From positions 245,762-309,761 of the forward strand of contig JASJDP010000017.1 of the NCBI GenBank assembly GCA_030065095.1: DNA of 64,000 nt. Reading direction: 5' to 3'. Below the pieces are notes generated by a model, which saw only the letters and a list, made by a program, of their open reading frames with translations, made no database searches and was not told the DNA's origin. Source of the stretch: Rhodobacter sp. GTDB taxonomy: Bacteria; Pseudomonadota; Alphaproteobacteria; Rhodobacterales; Rhodobacteraceae. Made by a program: the position numbers and the translations under genes. Below are positions 8,069-17,789 of the stretch, in pieces; position 1 is the first letter of the stretch; each line of letters begins with the position of its first letter.

Positions 8069-10662
8069 AACGCCGCGCGTTCCTTCAATCGCTTGCCGCC
8101 GGCAGTGCCCTGATCGGATCAGGCGGCAAAGCGGCCTGGGCGGCAAAGCGGCGAAAACCCACAATTGTGGTGATCACCGACATCATGCCGGGCACGCCCA
8201 TTCCACATCTGCAGGCGATGCTGGGCTCTTTCTTGAAAAAAGGCCTGCCGGTGTCGTGCATCGTTTCAACAGTCGCGCCGAACGGGCAAATGCTGACACC
8301 CGACAGCGAGCTTGCACGCTTGCTGCGCGGGTATTTCCTACAATATTCGGGATTGATCGAGATCATCGGGTATGTGCCCGGTCTCGCAACTCAAACGGGT
8401 TTCTTTCAGGCACGGTCCGCCTACCGTGCCCGGAAGGCCCTGATCGAAGCACTGGTTCCCGACCCGGCGGACACGGTTCCCGGTCCACTTCTGCAAAGCA
8501 TCGCCTGCACCCATACGACCAAGCCGGTATCGCCGGAAGGCGTTCGCTCGGCGGGCATCCGGAACGTCCTGGTTCTGCCAAGGGGCTCTGCAGACGTTTC
8601 GTCGGAGTATTGGAACAACGGCGTTCTGCGCCTCTTCGGCGGCGTGCGAGCTGATCTCTTCGCTGCGCTGGATCATCTGGGCAGTCTGTCGCCGAACCAG
8701 TTTCAAAACGTGATCCTTCTGTCGGTCGCAAAAAACCTCAAAAAGTCCGAAGACGTCGTCGCCGCAGCAGCCAAGGTCTTTGCCAATGTCGCCTTGCGCC
8801 ACGAAGCGGATCAGTGGACGACGAATATGCGTCTATGTGAGTTGCAGCTCAGGGACGGCTATTTCACTTTCGAGCGTCGCGTCGGCTTGCACCTGTTCGA
8901 ACCGCCCAAGGGCGCCGCTCACATGGTGAGCGGATTCGAGGCGTTCAAAACCTCGCTGCGATCTCAGCGGATCGCGTTCAGCACCGGCCCCGGCGAGTTA
9001 TCTGAGCCCGGGGATCTGCCGCGAAACGGCTATTGGGTCGTGACGGAAGGACCGTTGCCCAGGACAAGGCGGTTCGGGCCCAAAACGCAGAGGTCGGAAA
9101 TCCTGGTTCAACTGGCCTGTTCCGATACGCCCAGGCCGATGTCGCCCGAGGCGCCTGGCTTTCTCGGCGCAGGGGTCGCCATTGCTCTCAACTCCCGGGC
9201 CGGAGGGCAACAGGGAATTGACGATTGCGGCAAACTGCACGTGCCGACAATTACCGCCTCGCTTGACGGTCAGTCTCGGTCGCGTTTGCTGCAGGGGGCG
9301 GGCAATACAAACGATCTGGTTCTGGCGATTCCACCGGACATTCTGCAGACACCCGCGCAGCGAAACGCGCTGATTGGCGAACTGAAAGATTTGATGTCGA
9401 ACTGGGTCACCAAGTTTGTCCCGGTCTCGGATTTCGCGCGCCCGATTGCACCGACGGGCCAACTCATCTCACTCTACCGACACACCGAGGCTTATATCCC
9501 GGTTATCGAGAAGAAACCGCGCGCACTGACCGATGCGCAGCGTCAGCATTTGCTTGAGGATGCGGTCACGGCATGGAGCTATTTCTACCGAGTGACCGAC
9601 AAGCGCACCGGATTATGCCCGGCCACCGTGTTTTACGCAGGCGGCACGAAATCCACCCTGATGTCGGCAACGATGTGGGACGTAAGCAGCCATATCAATG
9701 CGCTGATGGCCGCCGTTGACCTCGACATCATCGACGAGCGGACCTTCTCAAGCGGTATCGAAAAGATCGTGTCCAACATCAAAGGGGTGACCAGTGGCGG
9801 CCGCAGATTGCCAAGCGAGTGGATCAAGACTGATCGCGTCCGGCGAGGCAACAAGAACTTCGACGGGTGCGACGCCGGCCGTATCCTGGCCGCCCTGCGA
9901 AACCTCTCCCGACATAGACTCGGCGGCGAGATCGCCGCGGATTTGATCGCCTCCTGGGATCTCGACCAGATCATCAAAAAGCGGATCGTCTATTCCGTTA
10001 AGGGCGGCGAGCTCGTGTCAACTTTCGTCTCGCACTGCGCACATTATGCCGCTCTCGCATTCCGCGCCTGGGGCTTCGACGTGGCCTCGCCATACGAAGT
10101 CTTCGATGGCCGCCCGTCCTGCGACGGCAAGATGGCGTTGCTGGAGGTGGCTGCAAAGATTGGTCCGTTGGGTGCAGAGCCGCTGTTGCTTGAGGCTCTT
10201 GATTTCGGGCTGACGCCGGAGTCGACGTATCTCGCACAGGTTTTGTTCGCCGCACAGCTGCGCGAATACGAGACGACAGGCGAACTGGTGTGCGTTTCCG
10301 AGGGTCCCATAGATCGCTCGCCGTGGTTCACTTATCAGGGGCTTCAGTTCGATGCGCCGGACCGAACCTGGGCGATCGACACGGTTCGCAAGAACGAGAA
10401 ATATAAGACCAAGGAATTCCAGCGCGAGAATCGGGCGATCAGCCCAAAGGCCGCCTTTCTTTGGTACGCACACAACCCGCACGAGTTCTCGGATCTTCTA
10501 TTGGATTTCGTTCGCAACACCGCGAAAACAACGATCGGTTTTGCCTCGAACATCTACACCAAAACCGGCAAACCCACAGCGAACTACGCCGACATCAACA
10601 CCAACGGCATCATACTACAGGCGGTCGCTCGGATGCTTCGTGACCCAGAACAAGCAGGCTGA
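8065..10662 (+). CDS. Tat-exported DUF3131-like protein coupled to the synthase
   Basis: The protein has 865 residues. ATG 8065 shares four bases with the previous stop, so the pair is probably translated together. The N-terminus MKRRAFLQSLAAGSALIG reads as a twin-arginine signal (RRxFLQ) followed by an Ala-rich segment ending near AAWA. Residues about 33-400 have a deacetylase-like layout (PTIVVITDIMPGTPIPHLQ, LPVSCIVSTVAP) but I see no TFDDG metal motif. Residues about 490-860 resemble DUF3131 (AWSYFYRVTDKRTGLCPATV, SATMWDVSSHINALMAAVDL, FDGCDAGRILAAL), a family found with bacterial glycan-processing enzymes. It probably acts in the periplasm on the polymer made by the 4619 protein. Catalytic activity is not established. 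Confidence 0.7.
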   Translation: MKRRAFLQSLAAGSALIGSGGKAAWAAKRRKPTIVVITDIMPGTPIPHLQAMLGSFLKKGLPVSCIVSTVAPNGQMLTPDSELARLLRGYFLQYSGLIEIIGYVPGLATQTGFFQARSAYRARKALIEALVPDPADTVPGPLLQSIACTHTTKPVSPEGVRSAGIRNVLVLPRGSADVSSEYWNNGVLRLFGGVRADLFAALDHLGSLSPNQFQNVILLSVAKNLKKSEDVVAAAAKVFANVALRHEADQWTTNMRLCELQLRDGYFTFERRVGLHLFEPPKGAAHMVSGFEAFKTSLRSQRIAFSTGPGELSEPGDLPRNGYWVVTEGPLPRTRRFGPKTQRSEILVQLACSDTPRPMSPEAPGFLGAGVAIALNSRAGGQQGIDDCGKLHVPTITASLDGQSRSRLLQGAGNTNDLVLAIPPDILQTPAQRNALIGELKDLMSNWVTKFVPVSDFARPIAPTGQLISLYRHTEAYIPVIEKKPRALTDAQRQHLLEDAVTAWSYFYRVTDKRTGLCPATVFYAGGTKSTLMSATMWDVSSHINALMAAVDLDIIDERTFSSGIEKIVSNIKGVTSGGRRLPSEWIKTDRVRRGNKNFDGCDAGRILAALRNLSRHRLGGEIAADLIASWDLDQIIKKRIVYSVKGGELVSTFVSHCAHYAALAFRAWGFDVASPYEVFDGRPSCDGKMALLEVAAKIGPLGAEPLLLEALDFGLTPESTYLAQVLFAAQLREYETTGELVCVSEGPIDRSPWFTYQGLQFDAPDRTWAIDTVRKNEKYKTKEFQRENRAISPKAAFLWYAHNPHEFSDLLLDFVRNTAKTTIGFASNIYTKTGKPTANYADINTNGIILQAVARMLRDPEQAG

Positions 10663-10696
10663 CTTTTCCGCACGCGAGATTGACGTGCATCACAGT

Positions 10697-11455
10697 TCAG
10701 TCCGCGTCAATTCCAAGCGTGCTGCGCAGGATTTCAAATTGCATCCACACATCTTCGGACGTGCCCAGGTGGCATCGCCTGAAACCTATCTTTTCCAGCA
10801 CCCGGGCCGAAACCAGATTTTCCCTATGAACCTTTGCAATGAGGCGGTTCAGCCCTGGACGGTCGCGAAAGCTGTCTTTTGTGAACTTGGCGACGATCGC
10901 GCTGCCATGTCCCTTTCCCCAATGCGTCTCATCCAGCCAATAGCTGATCTCGGGCGCCGCGTCGGGGGCATCCTGGAACTCCAACCGCACCTGACCTATG
11001 ACCTCGCCGGCATGTTCGACCGCGCGAACATACTGATGCTCCGCAGAGTTGCTCAGCACGATCAATTGCTCTGCATCGGCCGTGTCAATCTGACCGCTGA
11101 AGCTTTCTGGCATATACCGCCACAGCTTCGCCGAGGACATCATCCGCGCGAGGTCCGCAGCGTCACTCGATCTCCACCGCCGGAAACGGTAACCTGTTGA
11201 ATTTTCAATTTTTATCTGCGCAGGCTGCCCTACTGTCGAGCGTGGCAGGCTATCCCGGGAAACATCGTCTTCGCAGTTCAGTGTGACCCAACCGAACTGG
11301 ACAGGATCAAAGGCGAGGGCGATACCTCTGTTTCGGCACCAGTTGATCTCGGCCACTGTGAGGATGCCATCCGAACGCAGCCGATGTTCATCGACTTGAG
11401 GACTTGAAGACGGACCGGCATTGGATCGATTGGTCAGCGCTTGGTCAGCTCTCAT
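10697..11455 (-). CDS. GNAT-family N-acetyltransferase with N-terminal extension
   Basis: In a 252-residue protein the last ~165 residues form a GNAT domain of the RimJ/RimL type: YRFRRWRSSDAADLARMMSS at its start, VIGQVRLEFQ, PEISYWLDETHWGKGHGSAIV (acetyl-CoA loop region) and NLVSARVLEKIGFRRCHLG near the end. The first ~85 residues (DGILTVAEINWCRNRGIALAF...) match nothing I recognise. ATG 11455 was chosen because GGGGAG lies upstream and the residues before it look non-coding. The acetyl acceptor is unknown; the locus suggests a sugar-nucleotide or a protein N-terminus. It converges on the DUF3131-like gene 34 bp away. Confidence 0.75.
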   Translation of the reverse strand: MRADQALTNRSNAGPSSSPQVDEHRLRSDGILTVAEINWCRNRGIALAFDPVQFGWVTLNCEDDVSRDSLPRSTVGQPAQIKIENSTGYRFRRWRSSDAADLARMMSSAKLWRYMPESFSGQIDTADAEQLIVLSNSAEHQYVRAVEHAGEVIGQVRLEFQDAPDAAPEISYWLDETHWGKGHGSAIVAKFTKDSFRDRPGLNRLIAKVHRENLVSARVLEKIGFRRCHLGTSEDVWMQFEILRSTLGIDAD

Positions 11456-12295
11456 AGCCACCCAGCTCCCCGGTGGGAACGCGCATCCACATCCAAGCTG
11501 TCGAGGCACACATGCAAGGCGGGCGGCTCCGGTCCTCTTCGTTGATGCGGCGAGGCTCCCGTCGCCGTTTTGGCCCGTTGGGGGTCCTATATGAGGGAGA
11601 TATGTGTAAGCCCAACGGTGGCACCGCGATACAGCGGTCGACCCCAGGATTGCGTTGGTCCGTCATACGCATAACTGATCCCCACCCAGATTACGCATCC
11701 ACTAATATTGACCTAATGGATCCACGCCCGAAGACCAAATATCTGACCGAGATCAGCTGCAATCCCTTGAGCATTGTCGCTCAATTCTGAACACTCAATT
11801 TGGTTTCAGGGGATTGCACCGAAACCTGATCAGAGATCCAGAATCGAGCATCCAGCCCCATTTGAGTCCTGTCCAGATTGCGCCGCGACCCACGCCAACC
11901 TGCAGACACGGCAAACCGGCGCAGCTTCGACACGATCTCTTCGGGCTTGTCTCTCTTCCCGGCCGTTCTCCGGTCCTTCTGAAAACGGGATATTCCTATA
12001 TCAGCGAGTGGACCACCTACATGGGGCTATTCCAGTCTCGTTTTTGTATCGAAAATGAGATGCGTAACATGGCTTCCATGTGAAAGTATGAAATGCCCAA
12101 ATCGCTTAAGAAAATGAGCTTATTGAAATATGTCGGCGCTATGTGCAGCGATGCGAACGCCCTGGGCAATTTGTGGATCCAGACGTCGCCCGTTCGAGCC
12201 GGGGAGGCGGTACCATCGGAAACATTGGTTGAGCTGCGAATTGTCACCGGACTCAAGGCTGGCGCCGTCGGCTTGTTCGTGTAGGACTGCCGCTC
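11456..12295. other. Gene-free stretch between acetyltransferase and glycerate kinase
   Basis: The stretch is 840 bases, more AT-rich than its surroundings from about 11670 to 12250. No frame reads like a protein and no RNA gene is evident. A GGTTTC/GAAACC inverted repeat flanks 11801-11825. It may be the remains of lost genes at the end of the polysaccharide locus. Confidence 0.4.
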
Positions 12296-13561
12296 ATGAC
12301 TCGCGAGGACCGTGAATTCCTGACGCGGCTGTTTGACGCCGCCGTGACCGCCGCCGATCCGATGGCGGCGCTGAGCGGTGTGCTGCCGGACCCGCCGACC
12401 GGCCGGACGGTTGTGGTGGGGGCCGGAAAGGGTGCGGCGCAGATGGGGGCTGCGTTCGAAGCGCTTTGGGACGGGCCGCTGGAGGGGGTGCTGGTCACGC
12501 GCTACGGCTATGCCACCGCATGCAGGTATCTCGACGTGCTGGAGGCGGCGCATCCGGTTCCCGATGCCGCGGGGCTGGCTGCATCCGAGGCGTTGATATC
12601 CGCGGTGTCGGGGCTTGGGCCCGACGATCTGGTGGTGGCGCTGGTCTGCGGGGGGGGCTCGGCGTTGTTGCCGGCGCCGCCTGCCGGGCTGACGCTGCAG
12701 GACGAGGCGGATCTGAATGCTGCGCTTTTGGCCTCGGGAGCGCCGATTTCTGCAATGAATTCAATCCGAAAGCAGGTGAGCCGGATCAAGGGCGGGCGCC
12801 TGGCCGCGGCGGCGCGTCCGGCGCGGGTCGTCTCGCTGGTGGTTTCCGACGTGCCCGGGGACGACCCGGCACAGGTTGCATCCGGCCCGACGGTGCCGGA
12901 CGGGCAGGGGCGGGCCCAGGCGCTGGCACATGTGCGGGCCTACCGCATCGACTTGCCGCAGCAGGTGAAGCGTTACCTGGAGGAGGCGCCGGAAGATGCG
13001 CCGCGCCCGGAGGATCCGGCGTTCACGCGGGACAGCGTGCGGGTTGTTGCCTCGGCGTCGATATCGCTGGAGGCCGCCGCAAAGGCCGCAGAGGCCGAGG
13101 GCATCCCGGCGGTGATCCTGTCGGATGCGTTCGAAGGCGAGGCGCGCGAGGTCGGCAAGGTTCATGCGGCGCTGGCGCGCGAAATCGTCTTGCGAAACCG
13201 GCCGTTCAGGCGCCCGGTCGTCGTCTTGTCCGGCGGTGAGACGACAGTGACCCTGAGCGGTCCGGACGGCCGCGGCGGCCGAAATTCCGAATTTCTGTTG
13301 TCGATGGCGTTGGCGATGGATGGGATCTCGGGCGTGGCCGCCATGGCCGCGGATACCGACGGGATTGACGGCTCGGAGGACAATGCCGGTGCCTTTGCCG
13401 ACGGCGGGACGGCAGCGCGGCTGAGGGACATGGGACAGGATCCCGCGGCCTTGTTGATGGGGCACGATGCATGGACGGCTTTCGACGCCCTTGGCGACCT
13501 GTTCGTGCCCGGTCCGACGGGGACCAATGTGAACGATTTCCGGGCGTTTCTGATCCGCTAG
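12296..13561 (+). CDS. Glycerate 2-kinase (MOFRL family)
   Basis: The 421-residue length is typical for the GckA/TtuD-type D-glycerate 2-kinases (long annotated as hydroxypyruvate reductases), which make 2-phosphoglycerate from glycerate and ATP. Signatures are VVVGAGKGAAQMGAAFEALW in the N-terminal domain, VCGGGSALLPAPPAGLTL, SRIKGGRLA, LVVSDVPGDDPAQVASGPTVPD, and in the C-terminal MOFRL part VLSGGETTVTLSGPDGRGGRN followed by AADTDGIDGSEDNAGAF. Start ATG 12296 begins a normal family N-terminus (MTREDREFLTRLFDAAV), though its Shine-Dalgarno is weak. It points away from the gene-free stretch and converges on the hexitol operon. Confidence 0.93.
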   Translation: MTREDREFLTRLFDAAVTAADPMAALSGVLPDPPTGRTVVVGAGKGAAQMGAAFEALWDGPLEGVLVTRYGYATACRYLDVLEAAHPVPDAAGLAASEALISAVSGLGPDDLVVALVCGGGSALLPAPPAGLTLQDEADLNAALLASGAPISAMNSIRKQVSRIKGGRLAAAARPARVVSLVVSDVPGDDPAQVASGPTVPDGQGRAQALAHVRAYRIDLPQQVKRYLEEAPEDAPRPEDPAFTRDSVRVVASASISLEAAAKAAEAEGIPAVILSDAFEGEAREVGKVHAALAREIVLRNRPFRRPVVVLSGGETTVTLSGPDGRGGRNSEFLLSMALAMDGISGVAAMAADTDGIDGSEDNAGAFADGGTAARLRDMGQDPAALLMGHDAWTAFDALGDLFVPGPTGTNVNDFRAFLIR

Positions 13562-13599
13562 GCCGGGCCGCGTCGGATCTGCGGAAGTCATGTGAGTCC

Positions 13600-13639
13600 G
13601 GCGATGGCGCGGCGGGGCTGCGCCCCTTGATTGCGCGCC
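13600..13639 (+). repeat. Dispersed intergenic repeat, copy 1
   Basis: The core GGCGATGGCGCGGCGGGGCT is followed by GCGCCCC and TTGATTGCGCGCC. The same sequence, with a few changes, lies on the opposite strand at 40826-40866. Both copies sit just after a plus-strand gene in a gap between convergent genes. Confidence 0.75.
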
Positions 13640-13664
13640 GGAGCCAATCGGAACCGTTCATTTC

Positions 13665-13680
13665 AGGCCGAGATCGGCCT
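13665..13680. terminator. Hairpin between convergent genes
   Basis: AGGCCGA-GA-TCGGCCT has perfect 7-bp arms and lies between the stops of the glycerate kinase and mannitol dehydrogenase genes. There is no T-run on either side, so it may mark a transcript end without being an intrinsic terminator. Confidence 0.3.
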
Positions 13681-13692
13681 TGCGGTCCACTC

Positions 13693-15162
13693 TCATCGCA
13701 TCTCGGTATAGGTGCGCAGGGCTGCTTCGCATCCCGTTGACCAGATCTGCCGGAGCCAGCGGTCGAAGGCCTGGGCGAAACGCCGGTCGTCGGCAAGATC
13801 GCCGTAGATCTGCCGCTGTTCCAGCCACGCGTTGGGGCGGTCGCACGCCTCCCTTGCCGCAACGGCAAGACTGTCCCAAAACGGATCGTTCGGAGCGATC
13901 TGGCTGCCGTCTTCCCGTGTGCCTTCGCACATCCGCGCCCATATCGCCTCGACCAGAGCGAGCCCCTCGACGGGCGCTCCGGTGGCAAGCGCGTCCCGGA
14001 CAATCGGCAGGACGAAGCCGGTGTGCCGCGACGAGCCGTCGAAAGCGACCCGCCGGGTCGTATCGACGATTTCGGTGTTGCCGAAGCGGCGCTCGATGAC
14101 GTCGATGTATTGCGCCGGTGTCATCCCCGGGACGGCCTCGACATGCGGCGCGATCTCTTCGGTCTGAACCTTGCGGAAATAGGCGGAAATCAGGGGGTGC
14201 CCCATGCAGCCCGCGATGCTTTCGACCGACAGGACCTCTCCTGGATTTGCGATGACCTGGTGCCCGGCATTGAGAATGCGTAACTTCATCATCTCATAGG
14301 CGTGCACGTCGTCCGAAAATGTGGCACCGGCGCGGTCCCAGGCGGGACGCCCGGCGCAGAAGCTGTCCTCGATGACCCATTGCCGGAAATTTTCGTGTGT
14401 CACCGGCACCTGATCGTCAATTCCGAACTTTTGCGCCAGGGCAATCTCGACCGGACCGGTCGCCGGGACGATGCAGTCCACCATCGAGTTCGGGAAGCTG
14501 CAATTGGCGTCGATCCAGGCGGCATGGTCGGGGTCCGACAAGCGGGCCAGCGACACGACCGTTTGGCGCAGGATATCCCCATTTCCCTGAAGATTGTCGC
14601 AGCTTTGCCCCGTGAACGGTCCGGCGCCGGACTCGCGGCGGCGCTTCAAGGCGGCCACCATCGCGCCGAATGCGGTTTTTGGGGTCCCGGGGTTCCGGGC
14701 GTCGTGGACGATGTCGGGATGTTCGGCGTCGAAGCCTTTCGAGACCGGGTCGATGTAGTATCCGCCCTCGGTCACGGTCAGCGCCACGATGCGGATTTCC
14801 GGTGCTGCCATCTGCGCGATGAGCGTGCGGTTGTCGTCTTCGATGGGCAGATAGTCGATCATCGAACCGACGATCTCGGCGGAGGTTCCGCCGGGATCGA
14901 GTTCGATCAGCGTGGTCAGGCAATCCTGCGCCAGAAGCTTCTCGCGCATCTTTGCGTCATAGTCGCGCACGCCGGCACCGATGATCGCCCAGTCATGGGC
15001 CTCGCCTGTCTGCATCAGCCGGTGCAGATACCAGGCCTGATGCGCCCGGTGGAAATTTCCGATGCCGATGTGCACGATGCCGGGTGTCAGAGAGGCGCGG
15101 TCGTAGACCGGCCGCACGACGCGGTCAGGGGTCTGGCCGAGGGTGGCGTCGGACAACCGCAT
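13693..15162 (-). CDS. mtlK: Mannitol 2-dehydrogenase
   Basis: A 489-residue member of the polyol-specific long-chain dehydrogenases, which oxidise D-mannitol to D-fructose with NAD. Signatures: IVHIGIGNFHRAHQAWYLH (NAD-binding), SCDNLQGNGDILRQ, CSFPNSMVDCIVPAT and the catalytic-region block MMKLRILNAGHQ. Start ATG 15162 follows GGATGAG and shares one base with the stop of the upstream SDR (TGATG), so translation is coupled. It is the last gene of the transporter/dehydrogenase operon, the same place that mtlK holds in the Rhodobacter sphaeroides smo operon. A longer upstream frame exists but would overlap the SDR and lacks family similarity. Confidence 0.93.
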   Translation of the reverse strand: MRLSDATLGQTPDRVVRPVYDRASLTPGIVHIGIGNFHRAHQAWYLHRLMQTGEAHDWAIIGAGVRDYDAKMREKLLAQDCLTTLIELDPGGTSAEIVGSMIDYLPIEDDNRTLIAQMAAPEIRIVALTVTEGGYYIDPVSKGFDAEHPDIVHDARNPGTPKTAFGAMVAALKRRRESGAGPFTGQSCDNLQGNGDILRQTVVSLARLSDPDHAAWIDANCSFPNSMVDCIVPATGPVEIALAQKFGIDDQVPVTHENFRQWVIEDSFCAGRPAWDRAGATFSDDVHAYEMMKLRILNAGHQVIANPGEVLSVESIAGCMGHPLISAYFRKVQTEEIAPHVEAVPGMTPAQYIDVIERRFGNTEIVDTTRRVAFDGSSRHTGFVLPIVRDALATGAPVEGLALVEAIWARMCEGTREDGSQIAPNDPFWDSLAVAAREACDRPNAWLEQRQIYGDLADDRRFAQAFDRWLRQIWSTGCEAALRTYTEMR

Positions 15163-15932
15163 CAGCTCATCCACTGGCCGCCGTCGACGTTGTAGCATTG
15201 CGCCACGATATAGTCGGCCTCGTCGCTGGCGAGGAAGACGGCCATGCCGGTCAGGTCTTCTGCGCGGCCCATCCGGCCGTAGGGCACGGCCTCTCCGACT
15301 TCCTTCTTCTTCTGGCCGAGAGGCTTGTTTTCGTACCTGGCAAAGAAGGCATCGACGCCGTCCCAGTGTTCGCCGTCCACCACGCCGGGGGCGATGGCAT
15401 TGACGTTGATGCCGTGTTTGATCAGGTTCAGTCCGGCCGATTGCGTCAGGCTGATCACCGCGGCCTTGCTGGCACAGTAGACGGCGACCAGCGGTTCGCC
15501 CCGGCGGCCGGCCTGGCTGGCCATGTTGATGATGCGGCCACCGATGCCGCGGTCGATCATGTGTCTTGCGACCGCCTGCAGGGTAAAGAGCGTGCCGGCG
15601 ACGTTGATGTCGAAGACGCGGGCATAGTCGGCCCGGTCAATCTCGGCGATGGGGGCCGCGGTGAAGATCGCGGCGTTGTTGATCAGGATGTCGATCTGAC
15701 CGAGCGCTTCGGCGGTCTCGGTGACGGCGCGGTCGATGCTGTCCTGTCGGGTCACGTCCATCTCGACCGCAATGGCGGCTTCGCCGAGCTCTGTCGCCGT
15801 GGTCCGGGCGCGCGCGATGTCGATGTCGGCAATGGCCACGCGCGCACCTTCGCGGATATAGGCCGCGGCAAAGGCGCGCCCGATGCCGCGGGCAGCGCCG
15901 GTGATAAGTGCGGTCTTGCCCCGAAGCCGCAT
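15162..15932 (-). CDS. smoS: Sorbitol/galactitol dehydrogenase, SDR family
   Basis: 256 residues, the same length as SmoS of Rhodobacter sphaeroides. It shows the classical SDR Rossmann motif TGAARGIG (residues about 11-18), the NNA motif in LINNAAIF, the catalytic serine region INMASQAG, the YCASK dyad (Tyr and Lys) and a C-terminal YNVDGGQWMS. It should oxidise D-sorbitol to fructose, and related enzymes also take galactitol. Start ATG 15932 overlaps the stop of the ATPase gene by one base and the stop overlaps mtlK in the same way. The tight overlaps and order E-F-G-K-S-mtlK support the assignment. Confidence 0.88.
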   Translation of the reverse strand: MRLRGKTALITGAARGIGRAFAAAYIREGARVAIADIDIARARTTATELGEAAIAVEMDVTRQDSIDRAVTETAEALGQIDILINNAAIFTAAPIAEIDRADYARVFDINVAGTLFTLQAVARHMIDRGIGGRIINMASQAGRRGEPLVAVYCASKAAVISLTQSAGLNLIKHGINVNAIAPGVVDGEHWDGVDAFFARYENKPLGQKKKEVGEAVPYGRMGRAEDLTGMAVFLASDEADYIVAQCYNVDGGQWMS

Positions 15933-16936
15933 CAGTCGATCCGCAAACCGTTCCGGTCGAACCGGTGCAGGTGTTCCGGGCGCGGCGTCAGATAGACTTC
16001 GGCGCCGTATTGCAGGTCCAACTCGCCGGTCGCCCGGACCGTCAGCGGTTCGGGCGAGACGTTGCACTGGATGTGAAAGAACGTGTCCGAACCAAGATGC
16101 TCCGACACGCCCACCGTGCCCTTCCAGGGGCCGTCGGTCTGCGAGAGCTCGATATGCTCGGGCCGGATGCCGATGGTGGCGGCGTCATGCTTCGAGGCTT
16201 CCGGGCCCTCGATCAGGTTCATCTTGGGCGAGCCGATGAAGCCCGCCACAAAGGTATTGCGCGGACGCTGGTACAGCTCCAGCGGGCTGCCGACCTGCTC
16301 GATCACGCCCGCCTGCAGCACGACGATCTTGTCGGCCATGGTCATCGCCTCGACCTGGTCGTGGGTGACGTAGATCATCGTTGTGTCGAGCCGTTTGTGC
16401 AGTTCCGAGATTTCCAGCCGCATGCCGACCCGAAGCGCGGCGTCGAGGTTCGAAAGCGGTTCGTCGAACAGAAACGCGGCCGGTTCGCGGACGATGGCGC
16501 GGCCGATGGCGACACGCTGGCGCTGGCCGCCGGACAGCTGGCCGGGGCGCCGTTCGAGGTAATCCGTCAGGTTCAGCACATCGGCGGCCTGTTTGACGCG
16601 GCGGTCCTGTTCGGCCTTGTCGAGCTTGGCCATGCGCAGCGGGAATGCGATGTTCTTGCGCACGCTCATATGCGGGTAGAGCGCGTAGGACTGGAACACC
16701 ATGGCAAGGCCACGCTTGGCGGGCGGCACGTCCGTGGCATCCTTGCCGTCGATTTCGATGTGACCGTCGGAGATGTCCTCGAGCCCGGCGATCAGCCGCA
16801 GGAGCGTGGACTTGCCGCAGCCGGACGGGCCAACGAAGACAACGAACTCGCCGTCGTCGATTTTCAGGTCAAGTGGCGGAATGACCTCGACGTCGCCAAA
16901 GCTTTTGCTGACCTGTTTCAGGGTGATCTGTCCCAT
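15932..16936 (-). CDS. smoK: Hexitol ABC transporter ATP-binding protein
   Basis: The protein has 334 residues and is a MalK/UgpC-type ATPase. Walker A is GPSGCGKST (about 36-44), the signature [14 protein letters not shown], Walker [12 protein letters not shown], and the switch histidine lies in [12 protein letters not shown]-terminal regulatory OB-like domain (about 235-334) includes [10 protein letters not shown] and [12 protein letters not shown]. It energises uptake by the SmoFG permease. Its start lies 10 bp after the smoG stop with an AGGAGAG ribosome site, and its stop overlaps the dehydrogenase start. Confidence 0.93.
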   Translation of the reverse strand: MGQITLKQVSKSFGDVEVIPPLDLKIDDGEFVVFVGPSGCGKSTLLRLIAGLEDISDGHIEIDGKDATDVPPAKRGLAMVFQSYALYPHMSVRKNIAFPLRMAKLDKAEQDRRVKQAADVLNLTDYLERRPGQLSGGQRQRVAIGRAIVREPAAFLFDEPLSNLDAALRVGMRLEISELHKRLDTTMIYVTHDQVEAMTMADKIVVLQAGVIEQVGSPLELYQRPRNTFVAGFIGSPKMNLIEGPEASKHDAATIGIRPEHIELSQTDGPWKGTVGVSEHLGSDTFFHIQCNVSPEPLTVRATGELDLQYGAEVYLTPRPEHLHRFDRNGLRID

Positions 16937-16946
16937 CGGTCTCTCC

Positions 16947-17777
16947 TTACTTCACGGCGCCGAACGTCAGGCCGCGGACGAGTTGTTTCTGGCTGAACCA
17001 GCCCAGGATCAGGATCGGCGCGATGGCCATGGTCGAGGCCGCGCTGAGCTTGGCGTAGAACAGGCCCTCGGGGCTGGAATAGCTGGCGATAAAGGCGGTC
17101 AGGGGCGCGGCCTGGGCGGCCGTCAGGTTCAGTGTCCAGAACGCTTCGTTCCAGGCCAGGATGATGTTCAGCAGCACCGTCGAGGCGATCCCGGGAATCG
17201 CCATCGGCGTCAGCACGTAGAGGATTTCCTCGCGCAGGCTCGCCCCGTCCATCCGTGCGGCTTCCAGGATCTCGCCGGGGATTTCCTTGAAATAGGTGTA
17301 AAGCATCCAGACGATGATCGGCAGGTTGATCAGCATCAGCACGACGGTGAGGCCGATGCGGGTGTCGAGCAGCCCGAACTGGATGAAAAGCAGGTAGATC
17401 GGGTACAGCACGCCGACGGCCGGCAGCATCTTGGTCGACAGCATCCATAACAGGATGTCCTTGGTCCGCTTCGACGGCACGAAGGCCATCGACCACGCGG
17501 CGGGAACCGCGATGATGATGCCCAGAACCGTCGAGCCGCCGGCGATGATGACCGAATTCCAGAGGAACCGCATGTAGTCCGACCGCTCCTGCACGATTGA
17601 GTAGTTCTCCAGCGTCCAGTCGAAGAACAGAAACAGCGGCGGGTCGTTGATCGCCTGGGCTTCGGTCTTGAAGCTGGTCAGGACCGTCCACAGGATCGGG
17701 AAAAAGATCAGCAGGCCGATGATCCAGGCGACAAGCGTGTTGATGGTCTTGCGTTGTGTGGTGACGGCGCGGGCCAT
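16947..17777 (-). CDS. smoG: Hexitol ABC transporter permease G
   Basis: 276 residues of a MalG-like inner-membrane permease. The first membrane segment is [21 protein letters not shown]. The EAA loop that docks the ATPase is near residue 190 ([20 protein letters not shown]), the usual CUT1 permease motif. About six membrane helices are visible. It forms the heterodimer channel with SmoF and is spaced 12 bp from it on the same strand. Confidence 0.92.
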   Translation of the reverse strand: MARAVTTQRKTINTLVAWIIGLLIFFPILWTVLTSFKTEAQAINDPPLFLFFDWTLENYSIVQERSDYMRFLWNSVIIAGGSTVLGIIIAVPAAWSMAFVPSKRTKDILLWMLSTKMLPAVGVLYPIYLLFIQFGLLDTRIGLTVVLMLINLPIIVWMLYTYFKEIPGEILEAARMDGASLREEILYVLTPMAIPGIASTVLLNIILAWNEAFWTLNLTAAQAAPLTAFIASYSSPEGLFYAKLSAASTMAIAPILILGWFSQKQLVRGLTFGAVK

Positions 17778-17789
17778 GGGTCTATCTCC

